From NCBI GenBank assembly GCA_900149785.2, contig FSSI02000008.1, forward strand, positions 62,001 through 126,000: a stretch of 64,000 nucleotides of DNA, read 5' to 3'. A program made the position numbers and the translations under genes. Each line of letters begins with the position of its first letter. Positions within the stretch are counted from its first letter, which is position 1. The stretch is from Sodalinema lacuna_A. Its GTDB lineage: Bacteria > Cyanobacteriota > Cyanobacteriia > Cyanobacteriales > Geitlerinemataceae. Under the pieces are notes generated by a model. The model saw nothing but the letters and a program-made list of their open reading frames with translations, searched no databases and had not been told where the DNA came from. This document shows positions 15,074-23,905 of this stretch, piece after piece.

Positions 15074-16816
15074 TTAGCCTGGGTTCACCGCCGGTAACAG
15101 TTTTTGAACGACCGGCCAGAAGTGATCCCAGCCATTCAAGCCACCATTGACAGCGCGACGAACCCCCTGCCAATCTTGAGCTAAGGCTCGTTGGTCGACC
15201 GAACGTTCCCAGAAGTATTCCACCAAAATCCCCGCCGCCACATCCGGATCGAGGGCGAGTTCTGGGTTATCGACTAAGGGAACTCCGAGTTTGTCGCCGT
15301 AATGTTGATAGTTGGCCCGGCCGGTAATTTGGACAAAGCCGCGTCCGTGGAAGCGAACCCCATCTCCAGGTTGGGTGTTCCCAAGATCCGATCGCCCCTC
15401 ATACATCTCATGGAAATAACTATTCCCCCCCCATTCATTGATAGGTTGGAAACCAGCCGTTTCAACGGAGATCGTCGCTAAGGCCGCCACCAGGGTGGGT
15501 TGATTGAGGATACCTCGGGCTTCAAGTTTCTCAATCAGGGGCGGCAGATAGGTTTCAACATCGGAGAGTTTAGCCCCCATCAACTCAGCCGCCGTTTGCA
15601 CGTCAATCCAACGACTGGTGTCGTTCATTAACGGGACTTCTTGGACTTCAATGAGTTTTTTAGCAAAGGTTGGACTAATTTGATCCAAGGGCAGTTCAAA
15701 GGCGCGGGCAAAGCGTTCGATCGCGTTTTTGGTATTGGGACCATAAAGACCATCAGCTTTGTCATGGAGGACTTTTAACGCCCGTAACCGCACTTGAATT
15801 TGTTTAATGAGAGCGCGGTTTTTGGCCGCTTGGGTGACCGTGAGAGTTTGATTATTGGTGAGTAGATCTTGGAGTTTTAACTCAGCGGGGCGGCTGGGGC
15901 TGCTTGGGGTACTGGCAGTGGCGGCCAGGGTTGTACCGTCGGGGAGGGGTGGTGATTGTCCGGGTTTACCATCAACGTAGTGAATCCACAAATCGCCATC
16001 GGTCCCGCAGATATCTTTCATATCTTGGTAACCATAAACAATCCCGGCCCCGCTGGTGTTGGTGTCGTAGCCGTTGGGGGTCCATTTACCGTAGGGATCG
16101 TTGATAATCCAGCCGCGATCGCAGTAACCCAGAATCGTCACAATATGGCCCGAAGCAGTAAACCAACCATGAACAATACAGGGTTTCCCCTGTTGCAACC
16201 AATCTTTGACCTCTTGCCATTTCGCATCGGGCTGGAAGTCATCCTGGTAGCCGTAGAGTTGGAGCAGTTGGGCTAAATCCGTGGGAGAGTGACGAGATAG
16301 CCCGCGATCGAGCATGTACTGATACAGTTCATCTTCGAGTTGAACGCCATTGCCGTTAATCGAGGGATGCCCAAAGTAGGCCATGCACATAGCCACTGAG
16401 GTCACATTACAGGAGCCATGAGGATTGTTGGTGTTATCGAGTTGTGTGAAAAAGGGAACCTTCAAACGAACCGAGCCATCGGGGCGCACATAGCCGACTG
16501 GAGCAGGGGGGGCAGCAGCGGGCTGAACGGCGGGTTTCGGGGGGGGAGGGGGGACGGTCGGTTTTGTGGCGACTCCGGCGTAGGCCACCTGGCTGGCAAA
16601 GCTCTGTCCAAGGTTGGACATTTGCTGCTTCAGTTGTCCTGGGGCGGCTGCGGGGGTGGCTTGGGCTTGGTTACGCCAAATGCGGATAAACTCCGAGCTA
16701 TCAGCCAGTAAGTCGGGGCGGACGGCTTCGATTTGGGCTTGTAATCGTTTTAGGGCTTTAACCTGGTGCGGCTCGTCTTTGTAGTATTTGACAACGTTAA
16801 CAAGGGAGATGCTCAT
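15074..16816 (-). CDS. C39 peptidase-peptidoglycan-binding-GH19 protein
   Basis: 580 residues in four parts. Residues 1-50 are the same N-terminal segment as in the downstream paralogue. A Pro/Ala-rich linker follows (55-110). The C39 peptidase domain (115-270) has Cys136, a His in ASGHIVTILGY and an Asp in WIINDPYG. A PG_binding_1 domain follows (about 325-375, LYGPNTKNAIERF). The C-terminal domain (about 395-575) is GH19-like, with the probable catalytic Glu in ISVETAGF and the conserved FHGRGFVQITGRANY. GH19 enzymes cleave chitin or peptidoglycan; with a PG-binding domain, cell-wall hydrolysis is likely. There is no signal peptide, so export would need another route. ATG 16816 is well placed. 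Confidence 0.88.
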   Translation of the reverse strand: MSISLVNVVKYYKDEPHQVKALKRLQAQIEAVRPDLLADSSEFIRIWRNQAQATPAAAPGQLKQQMSNLGQSFASQVAYAGVATKPTVPPPPPKPAVQPAAAPPAPVGYVRPDGSVRLKVPFFTQLDNTNNPHGSCNVTSVAMCMAYFGHPSINGNGVQLEDELYQYMLDRGLSRHSPTDLAQLLQLYGYQDDFQPDAKWQEVKDWLQQGKPCIVHGWFTASGHIVTILGYCDRGWIINDPYGKWTPNGYDTNTSGAGIVYGYQDMKDICGTDGDLWIHYVDGKPGQSPPLPDGTTLAATASTPSSPSRPAELKLQDLLTNNQTLTVTQAAKNRALIKQIQVRLRALKVLHDKADGLYGPNTKNAIERFARAFELPLDQISPTFAKKLIEVQEVPLMNDTSRWIDVQTAAELMGAKLSDVETYLPPLIEKLEARGILNQPTLVAALATISVETAGFQPINEWGGNSYFHEMYEGRSDLGNTQPGDGVRFHGRGFVQITGRANYQHYGDKLGVPLVDNPELALDPDVAAGILVEYFWERSVDQRALAQDWQGVRRAVNGGLNGWDHFWPVVQKLLPAVNPG

Positions 16817-16908
16817 GGGGATCCCTGATGCGTAGAGGGTGATGCCCCTAGTTTATCCGATGGATTTACGTGATGTCACATAGACTTAAGATGTTGTCAA
16901 TTCCCCTT

Positions 16909-17061
16909 AAGGTAGAAGTCAGCAATTCTCATTTTGACCCGCATCCTGTCCAAGATACCCAATCTTGAACGAAAGAATGCAGCTTTCGAGAATCCTTATT
17001 GAGAATAATCTCAATAGGCTGGGGCGAAATTTCCATAATGAGAATTGCTGAAGGTAGAAGT
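16909..17061. mobile_element. MITE-like element with terminal inverted repeats and 11-bp target duplication
   Basis: A 131-bp segment (16920-17050) begins with CAGCAATTCTCATT and ends with its exact reverse complement AATGAGAATTGCTG. It is flanked on both sides by the perfect 11-bp direct repeat AAGGTAGAAGT (16909-16919 and 17051-17061). Inside is a further perfect palindrome, TATTGAGA-ATAA-TCTCAATA. It encodes nothing. These are the hallmarks of a non-autonomous transposon. An 11-bp target duplication points to an IS4-like transposase, which is inference. It lies about 100 bases upstream of the C39-GH19 gene. Confidence 0.85.
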
Positions 17062-17133
17062 GAGATAGCAGCCCGATGGGGAGGTGATGGTTTCCCATCA
17101 CCTCTAATCACCTGCAATCGTGGGCTGGCCTGT

Positions 17134-18084
17134 CTAGATCTGTTGCACTTGGGTTCCAGGATTGGCTTCGAGGCTGTCGCCATGGCGATCGCCGTCGGTA
17201 TAGGCCGCCAGGACTACATCACTGGTTTTCCCCCAGGCGATATTCCCCTGGGCATCGAGGGCGATCGCCCCTAAGTCTCGTTGATGTTCCGTCGCTTCGG
17301 CAAAGGATTTCTCCATCGCCGCCTGCAAGGACATCCCATCGCTGACCCGAATCACAATCTTGGCCGCCAGACATTCATCGATAATATCTTCCCCAATCCC
17401 CGTACAACTCACCGCCGCCAGGCGAGTCGCATAGTTCCCCGCTGGCATGGCGGAGTCACTGACGCGGCCAATTCGTTCAAACCCCTTCCCGCCGGTTGAC
17501 GTTCCTGCCGCCAACTGGCCCTGGGCATCGAGGGCCACCACGCCAATGGTTCCCCGGCCGGCGTTATCATCCTTACCCTCATCCTCAACGGGTTCAGCAA
17601 TGACGTTGGCCATGCTACGACGGAAATTATCCTGACGATCCTGGAGCCACTCCTGAAGTCGATTATCGGTGATGGGGTCATAGATGGGGATTTGCAGTTC
17701 TCGGGCTAACTCAGCGGCCCCATAATCCGAGAGGACGCGATCGCGTTCCTGTTGTAAATACTCCACTAACTCAATGGGATTTTTCAGTCGAGATACATTA
17801 ATCACCCCACTAAATTGTTGCCGGGTTCCATCCATCAGCGACGCACTCATGCGAACCTGGCCATCGGATTGTAAGACAGACCCCGTTCCGGCGTTGAAGC
17901 GGGGTTCATTTTCGAGTAACTGACAGCCGCGTACCACAGCAGCTTTAGCACTGTCTCCCGCCCGCAGCAAGCTATAGGTTTCATCTAAAATGCCATATAA
18001 CATCTCCCGCAAGGCCGCGATGCCTCCTTTGCCTTTTAAGGAACTGCCTGCACCACCATGAATAATTAGTTTCGGTTGCACCAT
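17134..18084 (-). CDS. iaaA: Isoaspartyl peptidase/L-asparaginase (Ntn hydrolase)
   Basis: 316 residues of the plant-type asparaginase family, which cleaves isoaspartyl dipeptides and asparagine. IIHGGAG near the start, RFNAGTGSVLQSDG (63-76), the autocleavage site GRGTIGVVALD with nucleophile Thr179, TSTGGKGFERIGRVSDSAM, and the substrate-binding TGIGED segment are all visible. The precursor splits before Thr179 into alpha and beta chains. In cyanobacteria it may also help recycle cyanophycin dipeptides (inference). ATG 18084 is preferred; an ATG at 18099 has a ribosome site too close to it. Confidence 0.93.
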   Translation of the reverse strand: MVQPKLIIHGGAGSSLKGKGGIAALREMLYGILDETYSLLRAGDSAKAAVVRGCQLLENEPRFNAGTGSVLQSDGQVRMSASLMDGTRQQFSGVINVSRLKNPIELVEYLQQERDRVLSDYGAAELARELQIPIYDPITDNRLQEWLQDRQDNFRRSMANVIAEPVEDEGKDDNAGRGTIGVVALDAQGQLAAGTSTGGKGFERIGRVSDSAMPAGNYATRLAAVSCTGIGEDIIDECLAAKIVIRVSDGMSLQAAMEKSFAEATEHQRDLGAIALDAQGNIAWGKTSDVVLAAYTDGDRHGDSLEANPGTQVQQI

Positions 18085-18286
18085 GGAACGGTCTCTCATC
18101 CTGGGTAAATCTCCAACGCTGATTTTAAAGCCTTTTGAGGTCTTTCCTGGAGGAATCAGCAACAAGAGGGTTAATTCTTAACGAGGCCGGTTTTTCCGGT
18201 TACGTTGTCGTCAAGGGTTGTATTGGTCTAATATCCGGAGACATCCCACCGCAATTTTCGGGACTTGTAATGGAATTATTCGCCTC

Positions 18287-18781
18287 ATGATGACTTTAAA
18301 AACCTCAATTCACGCCGGGTTAATGGCTTTAGTTCTGGTGGTTGGCCTGATCGCTTTGCCCAGTCCAGCGTCGGCCCATATGCTCGCGGCCCATTTTCAG
18401 CCCCAAGCTGAGAGTTTAGAAATTCAAGCCATTTTTAGCACTGGTGAATTTTACGAGGCCGCTGATGTGGTGGTTCACCCTCCCTCTGACTCGGAGGTTG
18501 AGGACATTCAAGGCCTCACAGATGAAGATGGACGCTTTGTCTTTGAACCGGACTACAGCCTCGTGGGAGATTGGATGATAGAAGTCGGGGAAGGGAGTCA
18601 TTGGGATCTGTTGATTGTTCCCGTGGCCGATGGAGCGATCGCCTTTGATGAGATTACCCAGCTTCACCCGGATATCCCCCATCATCACCATCACTATGCC
18701 TCGAATCAGTTGCAGGTGGCGGCGATCGCCCTGGCGTCACTGCTCATCAGTCAAGGGTGGCGAGGCAAGTTTAAGGTTTAG
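18287..18781 (+). CDS. Secreted His-rich protein, probably metal-transport related
   Basis: 164 residues. Signal peptide 1-30 with cleavage after SPASA, so the mature protein would begin His-Met. A beta-rich domain (35-115) follows, of the carboxypeptidase-regulatory/DUF4198 kind. Next come a five-His run (132-136) and a final hydrophobic segment (about 140-156) that could anchor it in the membrane. The layout resembles periplasmic nickel/cobalt uptake accessory proteins (NikK/CbiK-like), but no ECF transporter gene is adjacent. The second Met (18290) is an equal start choice. It overlaps the end of the convergent CCA gene by 11 bases. Confidence 0.7.
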   Translation: MMTLKTSIHAGLMALVLVVGLIALPSPASAHMLAAHFQPQAESLEIQAIFSTGEFYEAADVVVHPPSDSEVEDIQGLTDEDGRFVFEPDYSLVGDWMIEVGEGSHWDLLIVPVADGAIAFDEITQLHPDIPHHHHHYASNQLQVAAIALASLLISQGWRGKFKV

Positions 18782-20063
18782 GGTAATGCTGCCGCACCCA
18801 GGCGATCGCCTCAGCAGGAGTCTGGATCTGTCCCTCCGCATGGGCGATGGCAATTTCCGTCAGCCAATGGCCAATCTCGGGGCCTCGGGGGAGGCCCAAA
18901 GTTTCAATTAAATCCTGCCCACTCAGTAGCGGTTGAGGATGGGCGATCGCATCCTCGGCAGTCAGATAGCGGTGTAGATAGGGGGTCAGCGTCTCTCGGT
19001 CAACCCCAGCCGCCATCGCATAGACGATATAAGCCGGGAAATTGCGATCGAGACGTTTGAACCAAAAATACTGCGATCGCACCGACAGACCCCGTAATTC
19101 CGCCGCTCCGGTAGCGGTTTGCCAAGCCTCTAGGACAGCTAACACAGCCCGAACCTCAGCGCGGGCATACTTTAACCGAGCTAAGGTGGTTTCAGCCTCA
19201 GCTAGATCCGGTTTTGCCAAATTCCCAGACATCAAACGGGTTAACTTGGCCACCATCACCGGCGTGGTTTTCAGAGTCGGTCGCAAGGACTGACGCAAGC
19301 CAGGAGCCAGGTCTGGCCAATCAGCCATGAGTTGTTCGGCCGCCGCATCAATCGACGACAACTGGTCGAGGGAACCCGCCTGAGCCTGGGGAAACCAACC
19401 CGATAACACGCCATCGCGCCAGGCTTCTTGTAACCAGGGAGTTCCAGCGGCACTGCCGAGGAGATAGCTTAACTCAGAATTAACCCGTTCGGCGGCCACG
19501 TGATTTAACTGGTTTGCCAGTTGGCGAATCCCCTGGCGCGTCTCAGCCTGGAGATGAAACCCCAACTGTGCCGCCTGTCGGTAGCCCCGTAGCAGTCGCA
19601 ACGGGTCATCTTTGAGGTTTTGCAAGGCGATCGTCCGTAACTGCCGTTGCTGTAGATCCTCGTAGCCGTGCAGTGGATCAATTAAGGTCTGGCTGCGGGG
19701 GTTGTAGGCGATCGCATTCACGGTAAAATCCCGTCGTCGTAAATCGGCTTCGAGGGAGTCTCCCTCCTGAACCGCAAAATCCACCGTCATCTCAGGAAAC
19801 ACCACCCGAGCAATTTGACGGGTTGCATCGAGAATGACAAATCCCGCCTCATATTTCTGAGATAGACGGCGGGCCGCTTCAATCGCTCCCTCGGGAACCA
19901 CAAAATCTAAATCCAGATAGTCCGACTGTCGCCCCAGTAAGCCATCTCGAACCGCCCCACCGACTAAACAGGCATCCGGGGGAAGATCCGCCAGGGAAAA
20001 GCCCCAAGTCTGGGGGGAAAACACGGTCGGTTTCTTCTCACCCATGAGGAGATCACTCATCAT
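18771..20063 (-). CDS. cca: CCA tRNA nucleotidyltransferase
   Basis: Class II nucleotidyltransferase/poly(A) polymerase family, which repairs or adds the CCA end of tRNA. About 430 residues. LVGGAVRDGLLGR with the following DLDFVV carries the catalytic acids. RRDFTVNAIAYN and DPLRLLRGYRQAAQLGF are the next signature blocks, followed by a helical C-terminal part. In some cyanobacteria CC- and A-adding activities are split between two proteins; the sequence alone does not say which this is. Several in-frame ATGs precede the domain; 20063 has GGGGAG upstream, while the frame stays open to 20117. Confidence 0.9.
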   Translation of the reverse strand: MMSDLLMGEKKPTVFSPQTWGFSLADLPPDACLVGGAVRDGLLGRQSDYLDLDFVVPEGAIEAARRLSQKYEAGFVILDATRQIARVVFPEMTVDFAVQEGDSLEADLRRRDFTVNAIAYNPRSQTLIDPLHGYEDLQQRQLRTIALQNLKDDPLRLLRGYRQAAQLGFHLQAETRQGIRQLANQLNHVAAERVNSELSYLLGSAAGTPWLQEAWRDGVLSGWFPQAQAGSLDQLSSIDAAAEQLMADWPDLAPGLRQSLRPTLKTTPVMVAKLTRLMSGNLAKPDLAEAETTLARLKYARAEVRAVLAVLEAWQTATGAAELRGLSVRSQYFWFKRLDRNFPAYIVYAMAAGVDRETLTPYLHRYLTAEDAIAHPQPLLSGQDLIETLGLPRGPEIGHWLTEIAIAHAEGQIQTPAEAIAWVRQHYPKP

Positions 20064-20199
20064 TAGATTTTCAACTCCCCAATCGCCCATGACGTTCTCG
20101 CCCATTACCAAAATCATTCACTCCCTTAAACGGGGCCTTGCAAAATCCCTACGTTAAACTAACAGAAACTGCAAACCTTCGCGCAAAGACGTTTATACC

Positions 20200-20451
20200 A
20201 TGTGTATCTGTGTCAACTGCCATTACGTCGATCGCTGTGCCACCTATCATGAGGTGGAACACCAGCACCAACAGTCTCATCTAACGGAAAATCCAAACTT
20301 TCAGCCCGTTGAACCAACCATTAACGTGAACATCCGCACCCCCGAAGGCGGTGACATTGAAATGGAATGGGATGTCGTCGGCTGTCAAAGTTTTAAAGCG
20401 GAAATGGGGAAATGGGCAAAATTGCGTCCGGGCGAGTTGATTCCAACCTAA
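20200..20451 (+). CDS. ycf34: Ycf34 family protein
   Basis: 83 residues, matching the cyanobacterial and red-algal plastid Ycf34 family. The N-terminus MCICVNCxxxxxC supplies Cys2, 4, 7 and 13, followed by YHEVEHQH; this is the cluster reported to bind an iron-sulfur centre in the family. The rest ends in a conserved WDVVGCQSFKAEMGKWAKLRPGE block. The family is linked to photosynthetic electron transport. The gene stands alone. Confidence 0.92.
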   Translation: MCICVNCHYVDRCATYHEVEHQHQQSHLTENPNFQPVEPTINVNIRTPEGGDIEMEWDVVGCQSFKAEMGKWAKLRPGELIPT

Positions 20452-20569
20452 GCCAACTTAAGCCAAGCTCAGATATTTTGGGGGGTTCCCGTCGAGGCGA
20501 TCGCTCCCCCTAGCTTGATTCACGGTCAAAGCAGAGTAAAATCGTGAGGATTCTGTCTCATTGAGCTTG

Positions 20570-20944
20570 ATGATGAACTTAAACCAACGCTCTTTTCCCC
20601 TTGCAGGAGTGTTTGCTCTGTTACTGATGCTTTCAGCCTGTGGTGACGCTCCTGGGGAGATCACGACGGAGACGTCCCCTGACGCACCAACTGGTGACAC
20701 GACGACTGGCGAGTCGTCCTCCAATGATGTGACGGAGTCGGGGTATCCGCCGGAGGTCATTACTGAGTTTCTGGACAGTTGCACTGGAGGCGATGCGGGT
20801 ATGCAGTCGTTCTGTGAATGTTCGATTGAGGAGATTCAACAGCAATATTCCTTTGAGGAATTTGTTGAAATCGACGCGAGCATCACGGCGAACCAAGACC
20901 CCCCTGAAGCTCTTATGGCGATTTTTGAAGCCTGTCAATCTTAA
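20570..20944 (+). CDS. Putative lipoprotein, function unknown
   Basis: 124 residues. An N-terminal hydrophobic segment ends in the lipobox LSAC, so the protein is probably lipid-anchored. A Thr/Ser/Asp-rich linker follows, then a small domain with Cys residues in FLDSCTGG, SFCECSIEEI and FEACQS. The four Cys may form two disulfides. The pattern resembles small cyanobacterial lipoproteins of unknown role. An in-frame TTG at 20561 has GAGGA at good spacing and is a real alternative start. Confidence 0.7.
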   Translation: MMNLNQRSFPLAGVFALLLMLSACGDAPGEITTETSPDAPTGDTTTGESSSNDVTESGYPPEVITEFLDSCTGGDAGMQSFCECSIEEIQQQYSFEEFVEIDASITANQDPPEALMAIFEACQS

Positions 20945-20962
20945 GCGGTTACCAGTTCGCTC

Positions 20963-21571
20963 TCACCAGTTCGCCGTCAATGACTCGTACCAGGTTTGGG
21001 CGATTTTACGGTGGCCTTGGCGGTTGGGATGGATACCATCGGCGAGATCCTCGGATGTTAAGCCAGCATAGAGATCGACAAAGATAAGGCGATCGCCCTG
21101 AACTTGACGGGCCTGAATCCGCTGGGCGATCGCCTGGTTGTAGGCCTGAACTCGTGCATTCAAGTGTGGCTCATCGATGGGCGGAATCGAGCCGACAAAC
21201 ACTTGAACCTCGGGACAATGGCGAAATAGGTCATCAATCAGGGCATCAAGACGGGCTGGGGCGCGTTCAAGGTCATAGCCTTGTACGATATCGTTGGTTC
21301 CAATCAGCAACAGGATAATATCCGGTTGCGCGGCCTGCAACCAATCCCCTACATGACGGTGCAGTTCGTCAATCCGCCAGCCGGGATAGCCTTCATGACG
21401 GCGATGGGGAAGTTCTGGAGGGCCGTTTTCTTGGCTGCCGACAAATTTAATGCGATCGCCTCGTTCATGTAAGGCTTGCCAAAGGTCCATTCGATAGCCG
21501 CCGGGGACGTTATAGCCGTCGGTAATGGAATCCCCGAGGGGCATAATTTTAATCGCCTGCTGTTGCTTCAC
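20963..21571 (-). CDS. SGNH/GDSL hydrolase
   Basis: 202 residues with the SGNH-hydrolase blocks: PLGDSITDGYN with nucleophile Ser15, a Gly in block II, LLIGTNDI (block III), and DGIHPNRQGH with the catalytic Asp/His (block V). No signal peptide is seen, so it is likely cytoplasmic. Such enzymes hydrolyse esters or acyl groups; the substrate is not predictable. The start is GTG, only three bases after the stop of the upstream acyltransferase-like gene, so the two are probably co-translated. Confidence 0.88.
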   Translation of the reverse strand: MKQQQAIKIMPLGDSITDGYNVPGGYRMDLWQALHERGDRIKFVGSQENGPPELPHRRHEGYPGWRIDELHRHVGDWLQAAQPDIILLLIGTNDIVQGYDLERAPARLDALIDDLFRHCPEVQVFVGSIPPIDEPHLNARVQAYNQAIAQRIQARQVQGDRLIFVDLYAGLTSEDLADGIHPNRQGHRKIAQTWYESLTANW

Positions 21572-21574
21572 GGT

Positions 21575-22759
21575 TCAGGACTCTTGACGAGTAAAGGGGA
21601 GATCCTCGTTAATGGCGGCCACCTCTTTTTCTTCCATCTCGTTGACTTGTTGCAGATAGGGCAAAATGATTTTGCTCAATCGGGAGGAATAAAAACGATG
21701 GAGGCTCACATTCGGCGTCGCGGGGAAGCCTCGGCGTTTTTTATGACGGCCCCCGGCACCGGGATCGAAGACCTTGATGTTATGGTCGATGGCCCATTCA
21801 ATGGGCTGGTAATAGCAAACATTGAAATGCAGACAGTCAATGTCATGATGACTGCCCCAATAGCGTCCATAGAGGCGATCGCCTTTGGTTAGACAAAACG
21901 ACATTCCCACGGGGTGGCGATCGTCCTGCGACGATTCTGGGTAGGCGGCGACAAAAAGGACACGATGACGATAGGTTGAATAGAGTTGTTCAAAAAAGCG
22001 TTTGGTTAGGTATTTACTGCCCCACCAGCCAAATTTGTCGCAGGTATTCTCATAAAAACGGTACATGAGCGGGAACAGAGCGCGGGGTATGTCATCGCCG
22101 CTGAGGGTTTTTAAGGTTAAACCCGATTTTGCCATCGCCTTGCGTTCTCGCTTGATATTGCGCCGCTGATTGGCGTTGAAGGCTTTGAGATAGTCATCAA
22201 AACTGCCATAGGCCTCGTTTTGCCAGATGTAGTTATGATGCCGCCAGGGGGAGAAGCCGCACTGTTGTAGACGAGCTTGCCATTCCGGCTCCACATAGAG
22301 AAAATGACAGCTACTAATTTGGTTGCGATCGCAGAAATGGTCAATTTCAGCCACCATCACTCTGAGCAGTTGTTCTTCATCTTCATCCGGAGCGATCAAA
22401 AAACGATAGCCCTCAGCGGGAGTAAAGGGACTCATCCCCAGGAGTTTGGGATAGTAGGAGACTCCCAGACGCTCGGAGAGATCGGCAAATTGATGATCGA
22501 AGACAAATTCGCCGTAACTATGGCCTTTCAGGTATAACGGGGCCGCCGCGACCAGGGTGCGATCGCGCCAAACGGTCAAATGACAAGGCATCCAGCCGGC
22601 TTTTCCTGTGGCACTTCCAGAAGATTCTAGGTTATGCAGCCAATCCCATTCAAAAAAGGGCGTTGTCAGGGGTTGAGCGAGGGGATCCCAGGCCTCTTTC
22701 GGAATTTCGGCGATCTGATGAATCCAGGAAACTGTGTAGTTCGAGGCAGTTTTATCCAT
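21575..22759 (-). CDS. GNAT-superfamily protein, COG3146/DUF482 (FemAB-like)
   Basis: 394 residues. It fits the COG3146 family of predicted N-acyltransferases: SWIHQIAEIPKEAWD at the start, FFEWDWLHNLESSG, LYLKGHSYGEFVFD, YNIWQNEAYG-like W/Y-rich middle, NQRRNIKRERK, and FDPGAGGRHKKRRGF near the end. Biochemical function is unproven; relation to FemAB-type peptidoglycan enzymes is by fold. Directly followed by the esterase gene. Confidence 0.82.
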   Translation of the reverse strand: MDKTASNYTVSWIHQIAEIPKEAWDPLAQPLTTPFFEWDWLHNLESSGSATGKAGWMPCHLTVWRDRTLVAAAPLYLKGHSYGEFVFDHQFADLSERLGVSYYPKLLGMSPFTPAEGYRFLIAPDEDEEQLLRVMVAEIDHFCDRNQISSCHFLYVEPEWQARLQQCGFSPWRHHNYIWQNEAYGSFDDYLKAFNANQRRNIKRERKAMAKSGLTLKTLSGDDIPRALFPLMYRFYENTCDKFGWWGSKYLTKRFFEQLYSTYRHRVLFVAAYPESSQDDRHPVGMSFCLTKGDRLYGRYWGSHHDIDCLHFNVCYYQPIEWAIDHNIKVFDPGAGGRHKKRRGFPATPNVSLHRFYSSRLSKIILPYLQQVNEMEEKEVAAINEDLPFTRQES

Positions 22760-22914
22760 GGGGTCAGGGTGGTATAGGAGTGCATCCCAAGTGTTAATAC
22801 AGTCAATTTAAGCCAATTTAGTCGAGTCAATCATCAATCATGAATCGTTGACAGTTAACCGTAAGGAGGCCTCCGAATCGTCTTGGTTTGACTTATTTTT
22901 GAGGGAGGTTGGGG

Positions 22915-23400
22915 CTAAAATACGTTTTCCCAATCGGGACAGTCTTCCCCATCCCAGCCATAGGGGTGCATCCCACAGACGAGCAGGGTGTCCCCATACT
23001 GATGACCGTGATAATGTAGGCAGTTGATACAGGCCGGGTGGGTAGTTTTGCTCGGTGTAACATAGGTCATCTGAACAAAGGGATCTGAGTCTTGTGCAAC
23101 ATCGTCTCGGTCCCCATCCCAATTGTGATCCTCAATAAAGAGAGCCTCTAAGCCTTCTAACCAATCATCGAGGGTGCGATCGAGTTCTTCAGAGACCTCA
23201 TCCAAGGGCAACAGTTGCTGTAACTGCTGATACATGTCATCGGAACAGTCTTGAGACCAAACAAACAACTCCTGAAGCTGTTTGTCGAGGTGATCCACCA
23301 TCTCGTCCGTCCAAGTCTCCAACGACTCAGCCGTTTGGTTCAGGGCCGCTTCAACGGTTTTTTCGACGTTATTGACCCATTCTGTGATCCAATCTTCCAT
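22915..23400 (-). CDS. Acidic protein with C-terminal four-Cys domain
   Basis: 161 residues, not assigned to a known family. Residues 1-90 are acidic and helical, with coiled-coil-like spacing. The C-terminal part has Cys124, Cys127, Cys142 and Cys154 in a CxNC-x14-C-x11-C pattern with several His and Trp residues, which could hold zinc or an iron-sulfur centre. It starts three bases after the upstream phasin-like gene ends, so the two form an operon. Confidence 0.72.
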   Translation of the reverse strand: MEDWITEWVNNVEKTVEAALNQTAESLETWTDEMVDHLDKQLQELFVWSQDCSDDMYQQLQQLLPLDEVSEELDRTLDDWLEGLEALFIEDHNWDGDRDDVAQDSDPFVQMTYVTPSKTTHPACINCLHYHGHQYGDTLLVCGMHPYGWDGEDCPDWENVF

Positions 23401-23403
23401 GAT

Positions 23404-23820
23404 TTACTGGTCTTGCTGCAAACGGCGCAATTCCTCTTGAAGCGATCGCACTTCTTGGTGCAGATTCTCCACTCCCGAGTCCGGTTGACGAGCCTCCCCT
23501 GAGGTTGACGAGGACGAGGGAGGGTCATTCCCCTCGTCATCATCGTCGAGGATTTCGATGCGGCGAGGTTCTTTGGGACTGGTGTCCTCTTGAACTTGGC
23601 TTGGGGAACCGGCCTGTCGTTGGCCTTGGTTAACCATATCTTCAACAAAACGACGGGCCTCGTCGGCGTTCATTTCTCCCCGTTCCACTAGCTCATCGGC
23701 GAGTTTTTGGGCGGTTTCGCGTAACTCAATCAGTTTCTCACTGGCTTGTTCTCCAGCATAGGAGGCTAAGCCAACCCCAAGGTAAAATGCCTTCTGAAAC
23801 AAATTGCCAAATCCAGCCAT
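23404..23820 (-). CDS. Phasin-like hypothetical protein
   Basis: 138 residues. The N-terminal half (NLFQKAFYLGVGLASYAG, then KLADELVERGEMNADEARRFVEDM) resembles the PhaF/phasin-like cyanobacterial family, in which a short helical region is followed by a Glu-rich one. The middle is a Pro/Ser/Asp-rich linker, and the end is a coiled coil with Leu/Gln repeats. Whether it binds polyhydroxyalkanoate granules is not shown. Followed after three bases by the four-Cys gene. Confidence 0.7.
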   Translation of the reverse strand: MAGFGNLFQKAFYLGVGLASYAGEQASEKLIELRETAQKLADELVERGEMNADEARRFVEDMVNQGQRQAGSPSQVQEDTSPKEPRRIEILDDDDEGNDPPSSSSTSGEARQPDSGVENLHQEVRSLQEELRRLQQDQ

Positions 23821-23905
23821 AGTCGTGATGGTCCTTGTTCCACGGTGTCATGGTTCCAGCTTATCGCATCCCTTGGGGGTTGTGGGGCGGGATGGAGCGG
23901 ACGGC

